Below, piece by piece: positions 18,439 to 27,523 of a stretch of 64,000 nt of DNA. The notes beneath the pieces were generated by a model. It worked only from the letters and a program-made list of their open reading frames with translations. It made no database searches and had not been told where the DNA came from. Position 1 is the stretch's first letter. Each line of letters opens with the position of its first letter. The stretch is taken from the NCBI RefSeq assembly GCF_902859855.1, contig NZ_CADIKH010000013.1, positions 1 through 64,000 on the forward strand, in the 5' to 3' direction. A program made the translations under genes and the position numbers. The DNA comes from Paraburkholderia humisilvae (lineage in GTDB: Bacteria > Pseudomonadota > Gammaproteobacteria > Burkholderiales > Burkholderiaceae).

Positions 18439-19656
18439 TCAGCTCGTCGGGATATGCAGCAACCGCGCGCAATCGCGGGCGGCCGTACGCGCCTCGTCGA
18501 GCGTCGCAGCGGTGAAGTTCACATGCCCCATCTTACGGCCGGGACGCGCATCCTCCTTGCCATACAGATGCAAACGCGCCGACGGCATCGCGGCGACTTC
18601 GTGCCATGGCGGCGTCACCGCCGGGCCGCTGCGCGCGCTCTTTGCATCCTTCGCGCTGCCCGCAAACCACACATCGCCGAGGATGTTCAGCATCACGGCC
18701 GGCGAATGCTGACGCGTGTCGCCAAGCGGCATCGCGGTCATCGCGCGCACCTGCTGCTCAAACTGGCTCGTCGCACAGGCATCGACCGTATAGTGGCCGG
18801 AGTTGTGCGGCCGCGGCGCCATTTCGTTGGCGACGAGCGAACCATCGTCGAGCACGAAGAACTCGACGCACAGCACGCCGACATAGCCCAGCTTGTCGGC
18901 AATCCGCAACGCGGCCTGCTGCGCCTGGGTCACGAGCGTCGCGCTGGCATCCGGCGCGGGAACGATCGTATGCGACAGCACACCGTTGCGGTGCGCATTC
19001 TGCGCAAGCGGATACACGACCGACCCGCCGTTCGCGCCGCGCGCAATCAGCGCCGACACTTCAAGCTTCAGCGGCAAGCGCTTCTCGAGCACACAGGCGA
19101 CGCCGCCGAGCGACGCGTGCGCTTCGCGCACTTCGTCCGCATTGCAAACGCGCACCTGACCCTTGCCGTCGTAGCCGAGGCGCGCGGTTTTCAGAATGCC
19201 GGGCAACACCGCGTCGAGCGCCGCATCCTCGATCGCGGCCAGCGCGTCCGACGACTCGATCACCACATGCGGCGCAACCGACACGCCCGACGCGGCAATA
19301 AAACGCTTCTCCGCGATCCGGTCTTGCGCAATCGCAACGCAACGGCCCGCCGGGCTCACGAACGTCGATCGCGCCAGAAAGTCGAGGCTCGTGGCCGGCA
19401 CGTTCTCGAACTCCGTCGATACCGCCGCGCATAGCCGCGCGAGTTCGGTGAGCGCCGCTTCGTCATCGTAGGCCGCGCGCAAATGCTTGTCCGCGACCGA
19501 GCCGGCAGGACTCGTTTCGTCCGGATCGAGCACGGCGACGCGATAGCCCATCGCCTGCGCGGCAAAACAGAACATGCGGCCGAGCTGGCCGCCGCCAACC
19601 ATGCCGAGCCAGGCGCCAGGCAGAATCGGTGAAACCGGGGTGTTGTCTGAACTCAT
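18439..19656 (-). CDS. purK: N5-carboxyaminoimidazole ribonucleotide synthase
   Basis: ATP-grasp enzyme making N5-CAIR from AIR, bicarbonate and ATP in purine synthesis; 405 residues from the chosen start. The N-terminal motif PGAWLGMVGGGQLGRMF is diagnostic. Also visible are KTARLGYDGKGQ, the ATP-binding EKRLPLKLEVS and the metal-binding NEMAPRPHNSGHYT. The frame is open for another 90 codons upstream, but that stretch is Arg/Cys-rich shadow sequence. Starts at 19656 and 19677 are both possible, neither with a strong ribosome site. It follows purE, its pathway partner, by 103 bases. Confidence 0.93.
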   Translation of the reverse strand: MSSDNTPVSPILPGAWLGMVGGGQLGRMFCFAAQAMGYRVAVLDPDETSPAGSVADKHLRAAYDDEAALTELARLCAAVSTEFENVPATSLDFLARSTFVSPAGRCVAIAQDRIAEKRFIAASGVSVAPHVVIESSDALAAIEDAALDAVLPGILKTARLGYDGKGQVRVCNADEVREAHASLGGVACVLEKRLPLKLEVSALIARGANGGSVVYPLAQNAHRNGVLSHTIVPAPDASATLVTQAQQAALRIADKLGYVGVLCVEFFVLDDGSLVANEMAPRPHNSGHYTVDACATSQFEQQVRAMTAMPLGDTRQHSPAVMLNILGDVWFAGSAKDAKSARSGPAVTPPWHEVAAMPSARLHLYGKEDARPGRKMGHVNFTAATLDEARTAARDCARLLHIPTS

Positions 19657-19759
19657 CTTCGTGGTCGGATCCGGCATCGATCGGGCCGCCGCTTGCAGCA
19701 GGCGGCCAGTGGGGCAATGAACCTTATCGCAAATGGATTGTGACGCGATTGTGCCGCGC

Positions 19760-20278
19760 TCACAGCGCGGGCAGCACCATCGCATGCGCGGCCTGATTCT
19801 GGCGCACGCGGAACGCGGCAAGCTTTTCCACATATTCCGGCAGCGTGCCGCTGAGAATCGATACCGCGAACAGCGCCGCGTTCGCCGCGCCCGCTTCGCC
19901 GATCGCGAACGTCGCGACCGGCACACCCTTGGGCATCTGCACGATCGAATGCAGCGAATCGACGCCCTTCAGATATTTGCTCGCAACCGGCACACCGAGC
20001 ACCGGCACCGTCGTTTTCGCGGCCAACATGCCAGGCAGGTGCGCGGCGCCGCCCGCGCCCGCGATAATCGCGCGCAGGCCGCGCTCGCGCGCGCACTCCG
20101 CGTACGCGAACATCTCGTCGGGCATCCGGTGCGCGGAGACGACCTTCGCCTCGTACGGCACACCCAATTCCTGCAACAGCGCGACCGCGTGCTTCATCAC
20201 TTCCCAGTCGGAGCTGGAGCCCATCAGCACGCCGACGAGCGGCGCATCGTGCGTATGCGCGGTTTGAACGTCACTCAT
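19760..20278 (-). CDS. purE: N5-carboxyaminoimidazole ribonucleotide mutase
   Basis: Class I PurE, converting N5-CAIR to CAIR, 172 residues. The family motifs are all there: GVLMGSSSDWEVMKHA, VVSAHRMPDEMFAYA (with the catalytic His), AGAGGAAHLPGML and LGVPVASKYLKG. The start at 20278 (MSDVQTAH) is preferred over an in-frame ATG ten codons upstream. The sequence is intact to the stop. It lies between purC and purK on the same strand, as in many beta-proteobacteria. Confidence 0.95.
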   Translation of the reverse strand: MSDVQTAHTHDAPLVGVLMGSSSDWEVMKHAVALLQELGVPYEAKVVSAHRMPDEMFAYAECARERGLRAIIAGAGGAAHLPGMLAAKTTVPVLGVPVASKYLKGVDSLHSIVQMPKGVPVATFAIGEAGAANAALFAVSILSGTLPEYVEKLAAFRVRQNQAAHAMVLPAL

Positions 20279-20408
20279 TTTCCACAGATTCCTTCCCCCG
20301 TCCGTCACGGGTGCGATACAGATACCAGCGCCGCTTGCGCCGGCGATCAGTCAAGCGAGTCGCGAGGCGGGTCATCAGCCAGCCGTCAGGCCCGCGATCA
20401 GACCAACC

Positions 20409-21299
20409 TCAGACCAACTGCTGCCCGGTCAACCGCTCGAGCGCCTCGCGGTACTTGTCGGCGGTCTTTGCGATCACGTCGCCGGGCAGCTTCGGCGCCG
20501 GCGGCTCCTTCTTCCACGGTTGCGTCTCCAGCCAGTCGCGCACGAACTGCTTGTCGAACGACGGCGGGTTCGTGCCGACCTTGTACTCATCGGCGGGCCA
20601 GAAGCGCGACGAATCGGCAGTCAGCGCTTCGTCCATCAGATACAGCTTGCCATGGTTATCAAGGCCGAACTCGAACTTCGTATCCGCGATGATGATGCCG
20701 CGCGTCGCGGCAAAATCGGCCGCTTCCTTGTACAGGCGAATCGAAATGTCGCGGATCGTCGCCGACAGCTCGGTGCCGATCCGGCGCTCCATCTCGTTAT
20801 AGGTGATGTTCTCGTCGTGGTGGCCCATTTCGGCCTTCGCCGCCGGCGTAAAGATCGGCTCGGGCAGCTTCTGCGCATTCTGCAGGCCCGGCGGCAGCTC
20901 GACGCCGCAGATCGCGCCGGTGGCCTGATAGTCCTTCCAGCCGCTGCCGGCCAGATAGCCGCGCACGACCGCTTCGACGAGAATCGGCTCGAGCTTCTTC
21001 ACGACGACCCCACGGCCCTTCACCTGTTCCACTTCGTCCGGCGCGACGACCGATTCCGGCGCGACGCCCGTCAGGTGGTTCGGCACAATGTCCTTCAGCT
21101 TGTCGAACCAGAAGTTGGCCATCTGGTTCAGCACGCGGCCCTTGTCCGGAATCGGCTCGCCCATGATCACGTCGAACGCCGACAGACGGTCGGTCGTGAC
21201 GATCAGCAGCTTGTCATTGCCCACCGCATAGTTGTCGCGGACCTTGCCGCGGCCCAGCAGCGGCAGCGAGCGAAGCGTGGATTCGTAAAGGGTAGACAT
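20409..21299 (-). CDS. purC: Phosphoribosylaminoimidazole-succinocarboxamide synthase
   Basis: Joins CAIR and aspartate with ATP to make SAICAR; 296 residues, the long bacterial and yeast-like form. Motifs: GRGKVRDNYAVGNDKLLIVTTD at the N-terminus (shortened GRGKVRDNY), RLSAFDVIM, VEAVVRGYLAGSGWKDY, and DTKFEFGLDNHGKLYLMDE near residue 210. Together with purE and purK it supplies three consecutive purine steps. A terminator-like hairpin stands between it and the upstream fba gene, so it probably has its own promoter in 21300-21355. Confidence 0.95.
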   Translation of the reverse strand: MSTLYESTLRSLPLLGRGKVRDNYAVGNDKLLIVTTDRLSAFDVIMGEPIPDKGRVLNQMANFWFDKLKDIVPNHLTGVAPESVVAPDEVEQVKGRGVVVKKLEPILVEAVVRGYLAGSGWKDYQATGAICGVELPPGLQNAQKLPEPIFTPAAKAEMGHHDENITYNEMERRIGTELSATIRDISIRLYKEAADFAATRGIIIADTKFEFGLDNHGKLYLMDEALTADSSRFWPADEYKVGTNPPSFDKQFVRDWLETQPWKKEPPAPKLPGDVIAKTADKYREALERLTGQQLV

Positions 21300-21351
21300 C
21301 GTCGTGGCTCGTAAAAGTCATGCAAAAAATGAGGCAAAAACACTGCCCTGA

Positions 21352-21392
21352 CAAAAGGGAAACGCCGTTCCCCGGGTCAAGCGGGAACGGCG
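21352..21392 (-). terminator. Probable terminator of the aldolase gene
   Basis: CGCCGTTCCC (21363-21372) pairs with GGGAACGGCG (21383-21392) around a ten-base loop. On minus it is followed by TTTCCCTTTTG. It lies about 100 bases past the fba stop, ahead of purC. Confidence 0.6.
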
Positions 21393-21495
21393 ATGCAACT
21401 CAACTGCTATGCGGCCAGCCCGTCAAACCGGCTGGCCGCCGCGACGCGCGCGGGCAAGGCGCTTCGCATGCGCCCGCGCCGCTTCGCTCAACCGC

Positions 21496-22560
21496 TTAGC
21501 GGACGACCTGGGTCAGATCGCCCGCTTTGTACTTCTCCGCCATCTTGTCCAGCGGCGTCGGCTTGATCTTGCCCGCCTGGCCTTCGCAGCCGAAGGCGAC
21601 GAAGCGGTCCAGACAGACTTTCTTCGCCGCTTCGCGCGCCGGCTTCAGGTAGTCGCGCGGATCGAACTTCGACGGGTTCTCCGCGAAGTAGCGGCGAATC
21701 GCGCCGGTGATCGCCAGGCGCAAATCGGTATCGATATTGACCTTGCGCACGCCGTGCTTGATACCTTCCTGAATCTCTTCGACCGGCACGCCGTAGGTTT
21801 CCTTCATATCGCCGCCGAACTCGCGAATCTCTGCCAGCAGTTCCTGCGGCACCGACGACGAACCGTGCATCACGAGGTGCGTGTTCGGGATGCGCTGGTG
21901 AATTTCCTTGATGCGCTGGATCGACAGGATATCGCCGGTCGGCTTCTTCGAAAACTTGTACGCGCCATGCGACGTGCCGATCGCAATCGCGAGCGCGTCG
22001 CACTGCGTGAGCTTCACGAAATCGGCGGCCTGCTCGACGTCCGTCAGCAGTTGCTCGCGCGTCATCGTACCCTCGGCGCCGTGGCCGTCTTCCTTGTCGC
22101 CCTTCATCGTTTCCAGCGAACCCAGCACACCGAGCTCCGCTTCGACCGTCACGCCGATCGAATGCGCCGCTTCGACGACCTTCTTCGACACGCCGACGTT
22201 GTACTCATACGACGCGACCGTCTTGCCGTCCGCCTCCAGCGAGCCGTCCATCATCACGCTCGTGAAACCGCTGCGGATCGCCGCCATGCATACTCCCGGC
22301 GATTGCCCGTGATCCTGGTGCATCACGACCGGAATGTGCGGATACGACTCGACCGCCGCTTCGATCAGATGACGCAGGAACGGCTCGCCCGCATATTTGC
22401 GCGCACCCGCCGACGCCTGCATGATCACCGGCGCGCCGACCTGGTCCGCCGCCGACATGATGGCCTGCACCTGTTCCAGGTTATTCACGTTGAATGCCGG
22501 CAAACCGTAGCCGTTTTCGGCCGCGTGGTCCAGCAATTGACGCATTGATACGAGAGGCAT
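21496..22560 (-). CDS. fba: Class II fructose-bisphosphate aldolase
   Basis: Zinc-dependent aldolase cleaving or forming fructose-1,6-bisphosphate; 354 residues. It starts MPLVSMRQLLDHAAENGYG, has the catalytic and zinc motif VVMHQDHGQSP (about residues 79-89), the TVEAELGVLGS glutamate region, and the zinc histidines in GTSHGAYKF and HLVMHGSSSVP. The C-terminal insertion is that of the type A/CbbA-like family of beta-proteobacteria. AAGGAG sits seven bases before the ATG. Pyk and Pgk lie directly upstream on the same strand, making a lower-glycolysis cluster. Confidence 0.95.
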   Translation of the reverse strand: MPLVSMRQLLDHAAENGYGLPAFNVNNLEQVQAIMSAADQVGAPVIMQASAGARKYAGEPFLRHLIEAAVESYPHIPVVMHQDHGQSPGVCMAAIRSGFTSVMMDGSLEADGKTVASYEYNVGVSKKVVEAAHSIGVTVEAELGVLGSLETMKGDKEDGHGAEGTMTREQLLTDVEQAADFVKLTQCDALAIAIGTSHGAYKFSKKPTGDILSIQRIKEIHQRIPNTHLVMHGSSSVPQELLAEIREFGGDMKETYGVPVEEIQEGIKHGVRKVNIDTDLRLAITGAIRRYFAENPSKFDPRDYLKPAREAAKKVCLDRFVAFGCEGQAGKIKPTPLDKMAEKYKAGDLTQVVR

Positions 22561-22821
22561 GTGCTACTCCTTGGATTTCAAACGAAAACCTTTGCCCAAG
22601 GCATCCATTGCGTCGAATTCGCAATTTTACGTGAAGCAGGCCGCATCCCTGCGCGCTCGGCGCGACGCGTGCGCATCCGGAATGTCCGACGCGCGCGCCG
22701 CGCGATGTGCCGCCTCTCTCGGGATGGGCGACCTGCCTCGCGATGCCGTTTATAAACCGCCTTTTATGAACAACTGATCTCGGGCGTGTTTCTTCTGCGT
22801 GTTTCTTCTGCGTGCTACTTG

Positions 22822-22843
22822 CCCGCACGGTTTCCCGTGCGGG
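22822..22843. terminator. Hairpin between pyk and fba, uncertain terminator
   Basis: CCCGCACGG (22822-22830) pairs perfectly with CCGTGCGGG (22835-22843) around TTTC. It begins ten bases past the pyk stop on minus, but no T-run follows. A short direct repeat (GTGTTTCTTCTGC, twice, about 22785-22811) lies beside it. Confidence 0.4.
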
Positions 22844-22853
22844 TCTGCTGCGC

Positions 22854-24290
22854 TCAATACGGTTCGCCGACGCGCACGATCTTCAGCGTGTTGGTGCCGC
22901 CCGCCTGGCCCATCGGCTCGCCGACGGTCAGCACCACCATGTCGCCGCGCGCCGCATAGCCTTTGCCGACCACCACTTCGAGCGCCTGCTGCAACGCGAT
23001 GTCGCGATCGTTGCTGCTATCGAGATGCAGCGGATTCACGTTCCGGTAGATCTGCATCGCGCGCTCGCTGCCGATGCGCGGCGTGAGCGCGAAGATCGGC
23101 ACATGCGTCCAGTGGCGCGACATCCACAGCGCGGTCGAGCCGGACTCGGTCAACGCGACGATGGCCTTTGCGCCCAGGTGATACGCGGTGAACAACGCGC
23201 CCATCGCGATCGACTGGTCGATCCGCGTGAACGTGCGGTCGAGGAAGTCGCGGTCGAGTTCGACGTGCTCGGACTTCTCCGCTTCGACGCAGATGGCCGC
23301 CATCGTTTCGATGGTTTGCACCGGGTATTTGCCCGCCGCCGATTCCGCGGACAGCATCACCGCGTCCGTGCCATCGAGCACCGCGTTCGCGACGTCGGAC
23401 ACTTCGGCGCGCGTCGGCACCGGCGCGTGGATCATCGATTCCATCATCTGCGTCGCGGTGATCACGAACTTGTTCGAGTCGCGCGCCATCTTGATCATGC
23501 GCTTTTGCAACGCCGGCACCGCCGCGTTGCCGACTTCGACCGCGAGGTCGCCGCGCGCGACCATCACGCCGTCGGACGCGTCGAGAATGCCTTGCAGCGC
23601 CGGAATCGCTTCGGCGCGCTCGATTTTCGCGATCATCTTCGGCTTGATGCCGTACGGCGCGCCCGCGATATTCGCGAGCTGACGCGCCATTTCCATATCG
23701 GTCGCGTTCTTCGGGAACGACACGGCAACATAGTCCGCGCCAAGCGCCATCGCGGTGCGAATGTCTTCCATGTCCTTCGCGGTCAGCGCGGGCGCGGTGA
23801 GGCCGCCGCCCTGGCGGTTGATGCCCTTGTTATTCGACAGATCGCCGCCGATCTTCACGACCGTGTGGATCTCGTTGCCGATCACGCGCGATACGCTAAG
23901 CACGATCAGGCCGTCGTTCAGCAGCAGGACGTCGCCCGGTTTCAGGTCGCGCGGCAAATCTTTATAGTCCAGACCGACGCGCTCGTCGTTGCCGAGTTCG
24001 CAGTCAGCGTCGAGGACGAACGGATTGCCGGCGACGAGCGTCACCTTACCGTTCTCGAACTTGCCGACGCGAATCTTCGGGCCTTGCAGGTCGGCCATCA
24101 GGCCGACTTCGCGGCCCACCTGGCGGGCCGCCTCGCGCACGAACTCGGCGCGCTGACGATGGTCGTCGGCCGTGCCGTGCGAAAAGTTGAGCCGCACCAC
24201 GTCGAGGCCCGCCTCGATCATTTGTTTCAGGATTTCCAGTGTGCTGGAAGCCGGGCCGATGGTAGCGACTATCTTGGTGGCGCGATGCAT
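22854..24290 (-). CDS. pyk: Pyruvate kinase
   Basis: Converts phosphoenolpyruvate and ADP to pyruvate and ATP; 478 residues from the chosen start, the normal bacterial length. The start at 24290 (MHRATKIVATIGPAS) has an excellent GAGGAG five bases upstream. Signatures: RLNFSHG, LMADLQGPKIRVG, the active-site MIAKIERAEAIPAL, APVPTRAEVSDVANAV and DAVMLSAESAAGKYP. The same frame is open for another 134 codons upstream, described separately. It lies downstream of pgk. Confidence 0.95.
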   Translation of the reverse strand: MHRATKIVATIGPASSTLEILKQMIEAGLDVVRLNFSHGTADDHRQRAEFVREAARQVGREVGLMADLQGPKIRVGKFENGKVTLVAGNPFVLDADCELGNDERVGLDYKDLPRDLKPGDVLLLNDGLIVLSVSRVIGNEIHTVVKIGGDLSNNKGINRQGGGLTAPALTAKDMEDIRTAMALGADYVAVSFPKNATDMEMARQLANIAGAPYGIKPKMIAKIERAEAIPALQGILDASDGVMVARGDLAVEVGNAAVPALQKRMIKMARDSNKFVITATQMMESMIHAPVPTRAEVSDVANAVLDGTDAVMLSAESAAGKYPVQTIETMAAICVEAEKSEHVELDRDFLDRTFTRIDQSIAMGALFTAYHLGAKAIVALTESGSTALWMSRHWTHVPIFALTPRIGSERAMQIYRNVNPLHLDSSNDRDIALQQALEVVVGKGYAARGDMVVLTVGEPMGQAGGTNTLKIVRVGEPY

Positions 24291-24692
24291 GAGTCTCCTC
24301 GTGTGGGTGGGATCGCTGGGAAGTGCGCTATGAGTCGGATGCGGAGGCTGCGCGCCGACCGGTACTGCCGGGGCGTATGCGCCGTTTGTGCTGCTCGCGT
24401 CAACGCGCTTGGGTCGCGCGGCGAGCATCGGCGTCGGATTATCGGATGCGGCTGCGCGGTTTGCCGCGCTATTTTGCGCCGGCGCATGTTGCACCGTCAT
24501 GTTCGAGGTCGGGGGCGACCCGGCGAGCGCCACAGCAGAATCGGCTGTGGCGGGCGCCGCTTCATCGGCCGGTCGCGGCGGCGGCGCGTCTTGCGCCGCG
24601 GTGTTCTTCGGCGCGCGCGCTCCCGCCGAGGATCCCGCACGCGACGAGGCGCGCGTTTTCCGCGTGGTGCTGGTGGGAGAGCGCTGCGCCAC
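24291..24692 (-). other. Stop-free, Ala/Pro/Thr-rich in-frame extension upstream of pyk
   Basis: From GTG at 24692, two bases after the pgk stop, the pyk frame runs 134 codons without a stop into the accepted pyk start. The encoded stretch is low-complexity and basic at first (TSTTRKTRASSRAGSSAG), then Ala/Pro-rich. Third positions are mostly G or C but less so than in the neighbouring genes. No ribosome site precedes the GTG, whereas pyk's own site at 24295-24300 is strong. It could be chance, a transcribed spacer, or an alternative long N-terminus. I do not annotate it as part of pyk. Confidence 0.4.
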
Positions 24693-24694
24693 GT

Positions 24695-25891
24695 TCAGGC
24701 CCGCGATTCGAGAACTTCGACCGCCGGCAGCTTCTTGCCCTCGAGGAATTCGAGGAACGCGCCGCCGCCCGTCGAGATATAGCTGACCTTGTCGTGAATG
24801 CCGTACTTGGCGATCGCCGCGAGCGTATCGCCGCCGCCCGCGATCGAATACGCAGGCGACCTGGCGATGGCTTGCGCCAGTGTCTTCGTGCCGTTGCCGA
24901 ACTGATCGAATTCGAACACGCCGACCGGGCCGTTCCAGACGATCGTGCCGGCCTTCTCGAGTTGCGACGCGAGCACCTTCGCGGTCTCGGGGCCGATGTC
25001 GAGGATCATGTCGTCGTCTTGCACGTCGGCGACCTGCTTGATTTCGGCCTTCGCGGTCGGCGCAAACTCCTTCGCGGTCACGACGTCGATCGGAATCGGC
25101 ACCGACGCGCCGCGCGCTTTCGCCTGCTCGATGATCGCCTTCGCTTCGCCGAGCAGATCCGCTTCGGCAAGCGATTTGCCGATCTTCAGGCCCGCGGCAA
25201 GCATGAACGTATTCGCGATGCCGCCCCCGACGATCAACTGATCGACCTTGTCGCCAAGCGACTTCAGGATAGTCAGCTTGGTCGACACCTTCGAGCCGGC
25301 GACGATCGCCACGAGCGGCCGCTTCGGCGCACCCAGCGCCTTGCCCAGCGCTTCGAGCTCAGCGGCCAGCAGCGGGCCCGCGCAGGCCACCGTCGCGTAC
25401 TTCGCGATGCCATGCGTGGTCGCTTCCGCGCGATGCGCGGTGCCGAACGCGTCATTCACGTAGACGTCGCACAGCTTCGCCATTTTTTGCGCGAGTTCGT
25501 CTGAATCCTTTTTTTCGCCTTTATTGACGCGGCAGTTCTCGAGCAGCACGAGCTGGCCCGGCGCAACGCTCACGCCGTTTTCGACCCAGTTCTGCACGAG
25601 CGACACGGGGCGGCCAAGCAGTTCCGAGAGGCGCTGCGCGACCGGCGCGAGCGAATCTTCGGGCTTGAAATCGCCTTCGGTCGGGCGTCCCAGGTGCGAG
25701 GTGACCATCACGACGGCCGCGCCCGCGTCGAGCGACGCCTTGATGGCGGGCACCGATGCGCGGATGCGGGTGTCTTCAGTGATGTTGCCTGCGTCGTCTT
25801 GCGGGACGTTCAGGTCAGCGCGGATGAAAACGCGTTTGCCGGACAGCTTGCCTTCGGTGATCAGATCGGAGAGACGCAATACGTGGTTCAT
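24695..25891 (-). CDS. pgk: Phosphoglycerate kinase
   Basis: Makes ATP from 1,3-bisphosphoglycerate; 398 residues. The start MNHVLRLSDLITEGKLSGKRVFIRADLNVP (shortened MNHVLRLSDL) matches Burkholderia Pgk; an ATG two codons upstream (25897) is equally possible, and no clear ribosome site marks either. Motifs: RVFIRADLNVPQD, TSHLGRPTEG, VNDAFGTAHR, AIVAGSKVSTKL and the nucleotide-binding AGGGDTLAAI. It is the first of the glycolytic trio pgk-pyk-fba. The 240 bases between it and azlD must hold its promoter. Confidence 0.95.
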   Translation of the reverse strand: MNHVLRLSDLITEGKLSGKRVFIRADLNVPQDDAGNITEDTRIRASVPAIKASLDAGAAVVMVTSHLGRPTEGDFKPEDSLAPVAQRLSELLGRPVSLVQNWVENGVSVAPGQLVLLENCRVNKGEKKDSDELAQKMAKLCDVYVNDAFGTAHRAEATTHGIAKYATVACAGPLLAAELEALGKALGAPKRPLVAIVAGSKVSTKLTILKSLGDKVDQLIVGGGIANTFMLAAGLKIGKSLAEADLLGEAKAIIEQAKARGASVPIPIDVVTAKEFAPTAKAEIKQVADVQDDDMILDIGPETAKVLASQLEKAGTIVWNGPVGVFEFDQFGNGTKTLAQAIARSPAYSIAGGGDTLAAIAKYGIHDKVSYISTGGGAFLEFLEGKKLPAVEVLESRA

Positions 25892-26131
25892 GGACATGTG
25901 TATGCGAGTTGATTGGAAGGCGGTGGCGGACGCTGCGCGGGCGGTCAAGGGCGGCGGCATGAACGGCGAGATCGTCGCGGCACGCGCAGCGCCCAGACCC
26001 GCGGCCAGATTGCAGGCTGCCTGCAGGCGTCAGGAGGCTGCCATTTTAACCGATCCCCTTGCCGTTTCGATCCGCCCCCGGCTGATTGACAATATTCGGC
26101 AAACGCGGTCCGGGCGAATCCGTCAGCGGCC

Positions 26132-26455
26132 TTACAGCACAAGTCGCAGCGCCGTAAACACCAGCATCCCGACGATGATCGTCTCGACCATGCTGCGTCG
26201 CAGCAAATACCAGGCGAGTCCCGCAAGCGTCGCATAAAAATCGTGATTCGCGAGCGCGAACGACACGCCCTCGTCCGTCACCAGCACATCCGGCAGCACG
26301 ACGGCGATCAGCGCCGCGGCGGGCGCGTAGCGCAGCATCCGCTGCACACGCTCGGGCAGCACGGTACGTTCGCCGCCGATCAGAAACAGCGCGCGCGTGA
26401 GCGCGGTCACGAACATCATGCCGAGAATCGCAAGCCAGATTCGGGTAGCGCTCAT
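26132..26455 (-). CDS. azlD: AzlD-family branched-chain amino acid exporter, small subunit
   Basis: A 107-residue membrane protein with about four hydrophobic segments (WLAILGMMFVTALTRALFLIGG; APAAALIAVVLPDVLV; LAGLAWYLLRR; ETIIVGMLVFTALRLVL; each shortened here to under 25). It belongs to the AzlD family, which pairs with AzlC (BrnFE-type) to export branched-chain amino acids. Its start overlaps the azlC stop by four bases (ATGA), typical of subunits made together. Confidence 0.88.
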   Translation of the reverse strand: MSATRIWLAILGMMFVTALTRALFLIGGERTVLPERVQRMLRYAPAAALIAVVLPDVLVTDEGVSFALANHDFYATLAGLAWYLLRRSMVETIIVGMLVFTALRLVL

Positions 26456-27198
26456 TGCGAATCCCCCGCGCGGTTGCGGATGCGGCGCAAATCGGCGCGC
26501 TCGACGATCAGATCAGTCGCACTGCCCGCCGCGATCGCCGCCACCACCGCAAGCGGCAGCGCGAGCCGGTACGGCAGATCGAACAGCAGCAGCGACACGA
26601 CGCCCGCCACCGCAACTGCGGCGAGCGTCGAGCGATTTGCAATTGCCGACACCATGATCGGGATCAGCGCCAGCGTGCCCGCGAGGCCAAGGCCCCAGTT
26701 ATCCGGAAACAGGCTCGCCAGCAGGATGCCGATAATCGACGACACTTGCCACGAAACCCAGCTCGCGACCGCCATGCCCCAGAAGAATGGCTCCTTGCCC
26801 GGCACGTAGCCCGTGGCAAATGCCTTCTTCTGGAACAACAGATAGATGATGTCGCCGTTGAAGTAGCCGACGAGGAGCCGCCGCCACAGCGGCAGATAGG
26901 CGAAATGCGGCGCAAGCCCGGCGCTGAAGATCACAAAGCGCGTGTTGACCATCGCGGCGGTGAGCAGCACGGTCCAGATCGGCAGTTTCGCGGCGAGCAG
27001 CGGCAGCACCGCGAGTTGCGACGAGCCGGCATAGACCAGCAGCGACATGCCCAGCGCCTGCGGCACCGTCATCACCGATTTGCTCATCGCGATGCCCGTC
27101 ACCAGCCCCCACGAGAAGATAGCCATCAAGGTCGGCGAATAGGTGCGCAGGCCTTCATGAAATGCGCGGCGATCGGGTTCGGAAAGGTGAGCGGGCAT
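26452..27198 (-). CDS. azlC: AzlC-family branched-chain amino acid exporter, large subunit
   Basis: 248 residues with seven or so membrane segments and the AzlC hallmarks: an early GLVTGIAMSKSVM helix, YAGSSQLAVLPLLAA, AMVNTRFVIFSAGLAPHF and the cytoplasmic PLWRRLLVGYF. With AzlD it should form the export channel for branched-chain amino acids or analogues. The start at 27198 (MPAHLSEPDRRAF) is chosen over a longer frame whose first 24 residues are Arg/Ala-rich. The divergent neighbour is ilvE, a branched-chain aminotransferase, so the two genes share a substrate class. Confidence 0.9.
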   Translation of the reverse strand: MPAHLSEPDRRAFHEGLRTYSPTLMAIFSWGLVTGIAMSKSVMTVPQALGMSLLVYAGSSQLAVLPLLAAKLPIWTVLLTAAMVNTRFVIFSAGLAPHFAYLPLWRRLLVGYFNGDIIYLLFQKKAFATGYVPGKEPFFWGMAVASWVSWQVSSIIGILLASLFPDNWGLGLAGTLALIPIMVSAIANRSTLAAVAVAGVVSLLLFDLPYRLALPLAVVAAIAAGSATDLIVERADLRRIRNRAGDSQ

Positions 27199-27523
27199 GA
27201 GACGGAGGACGCCGGCACGCCTCGATGGCGCTCCGGCAAACAGCGTGGCCGGCCTTGACGGCCCGGCCACATAGGCGGATTCATGTTATGTGTGCGCGGA
27301 ATTATAGCGTCCGGTCCACCCAGGAATGTCCGGTCGCCCTACAAAAGACGCTAAAATAATAATCTTCGCCGCCTCGCAGCTGCTGCAACAGCCCGTTTTG
27401 CAGCTTGCGCGAGGTCAAGCCTGTTCCTGAAGCGCGCCTTTCAGGCGAGTTCATGCGGGCCGCGGCTTTGTCGTTGCACTCCCGCAATCAATTATTCGCT
27501 AAAGCACTGCCCTGGAGAATCGT

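Noticed and set aside
22785..22811. Tandem GTGTTTCTTCTGC repeat before the pyk stop region
   Set aside because: Only two short copies; too little to call a functional repeat.
22812..24782. 656-codon open frame antisense to pyruvate kinase
   Set aside because: Shadow frame; starts and ends have no ribosome site or motif, and pyk is intact on minus.
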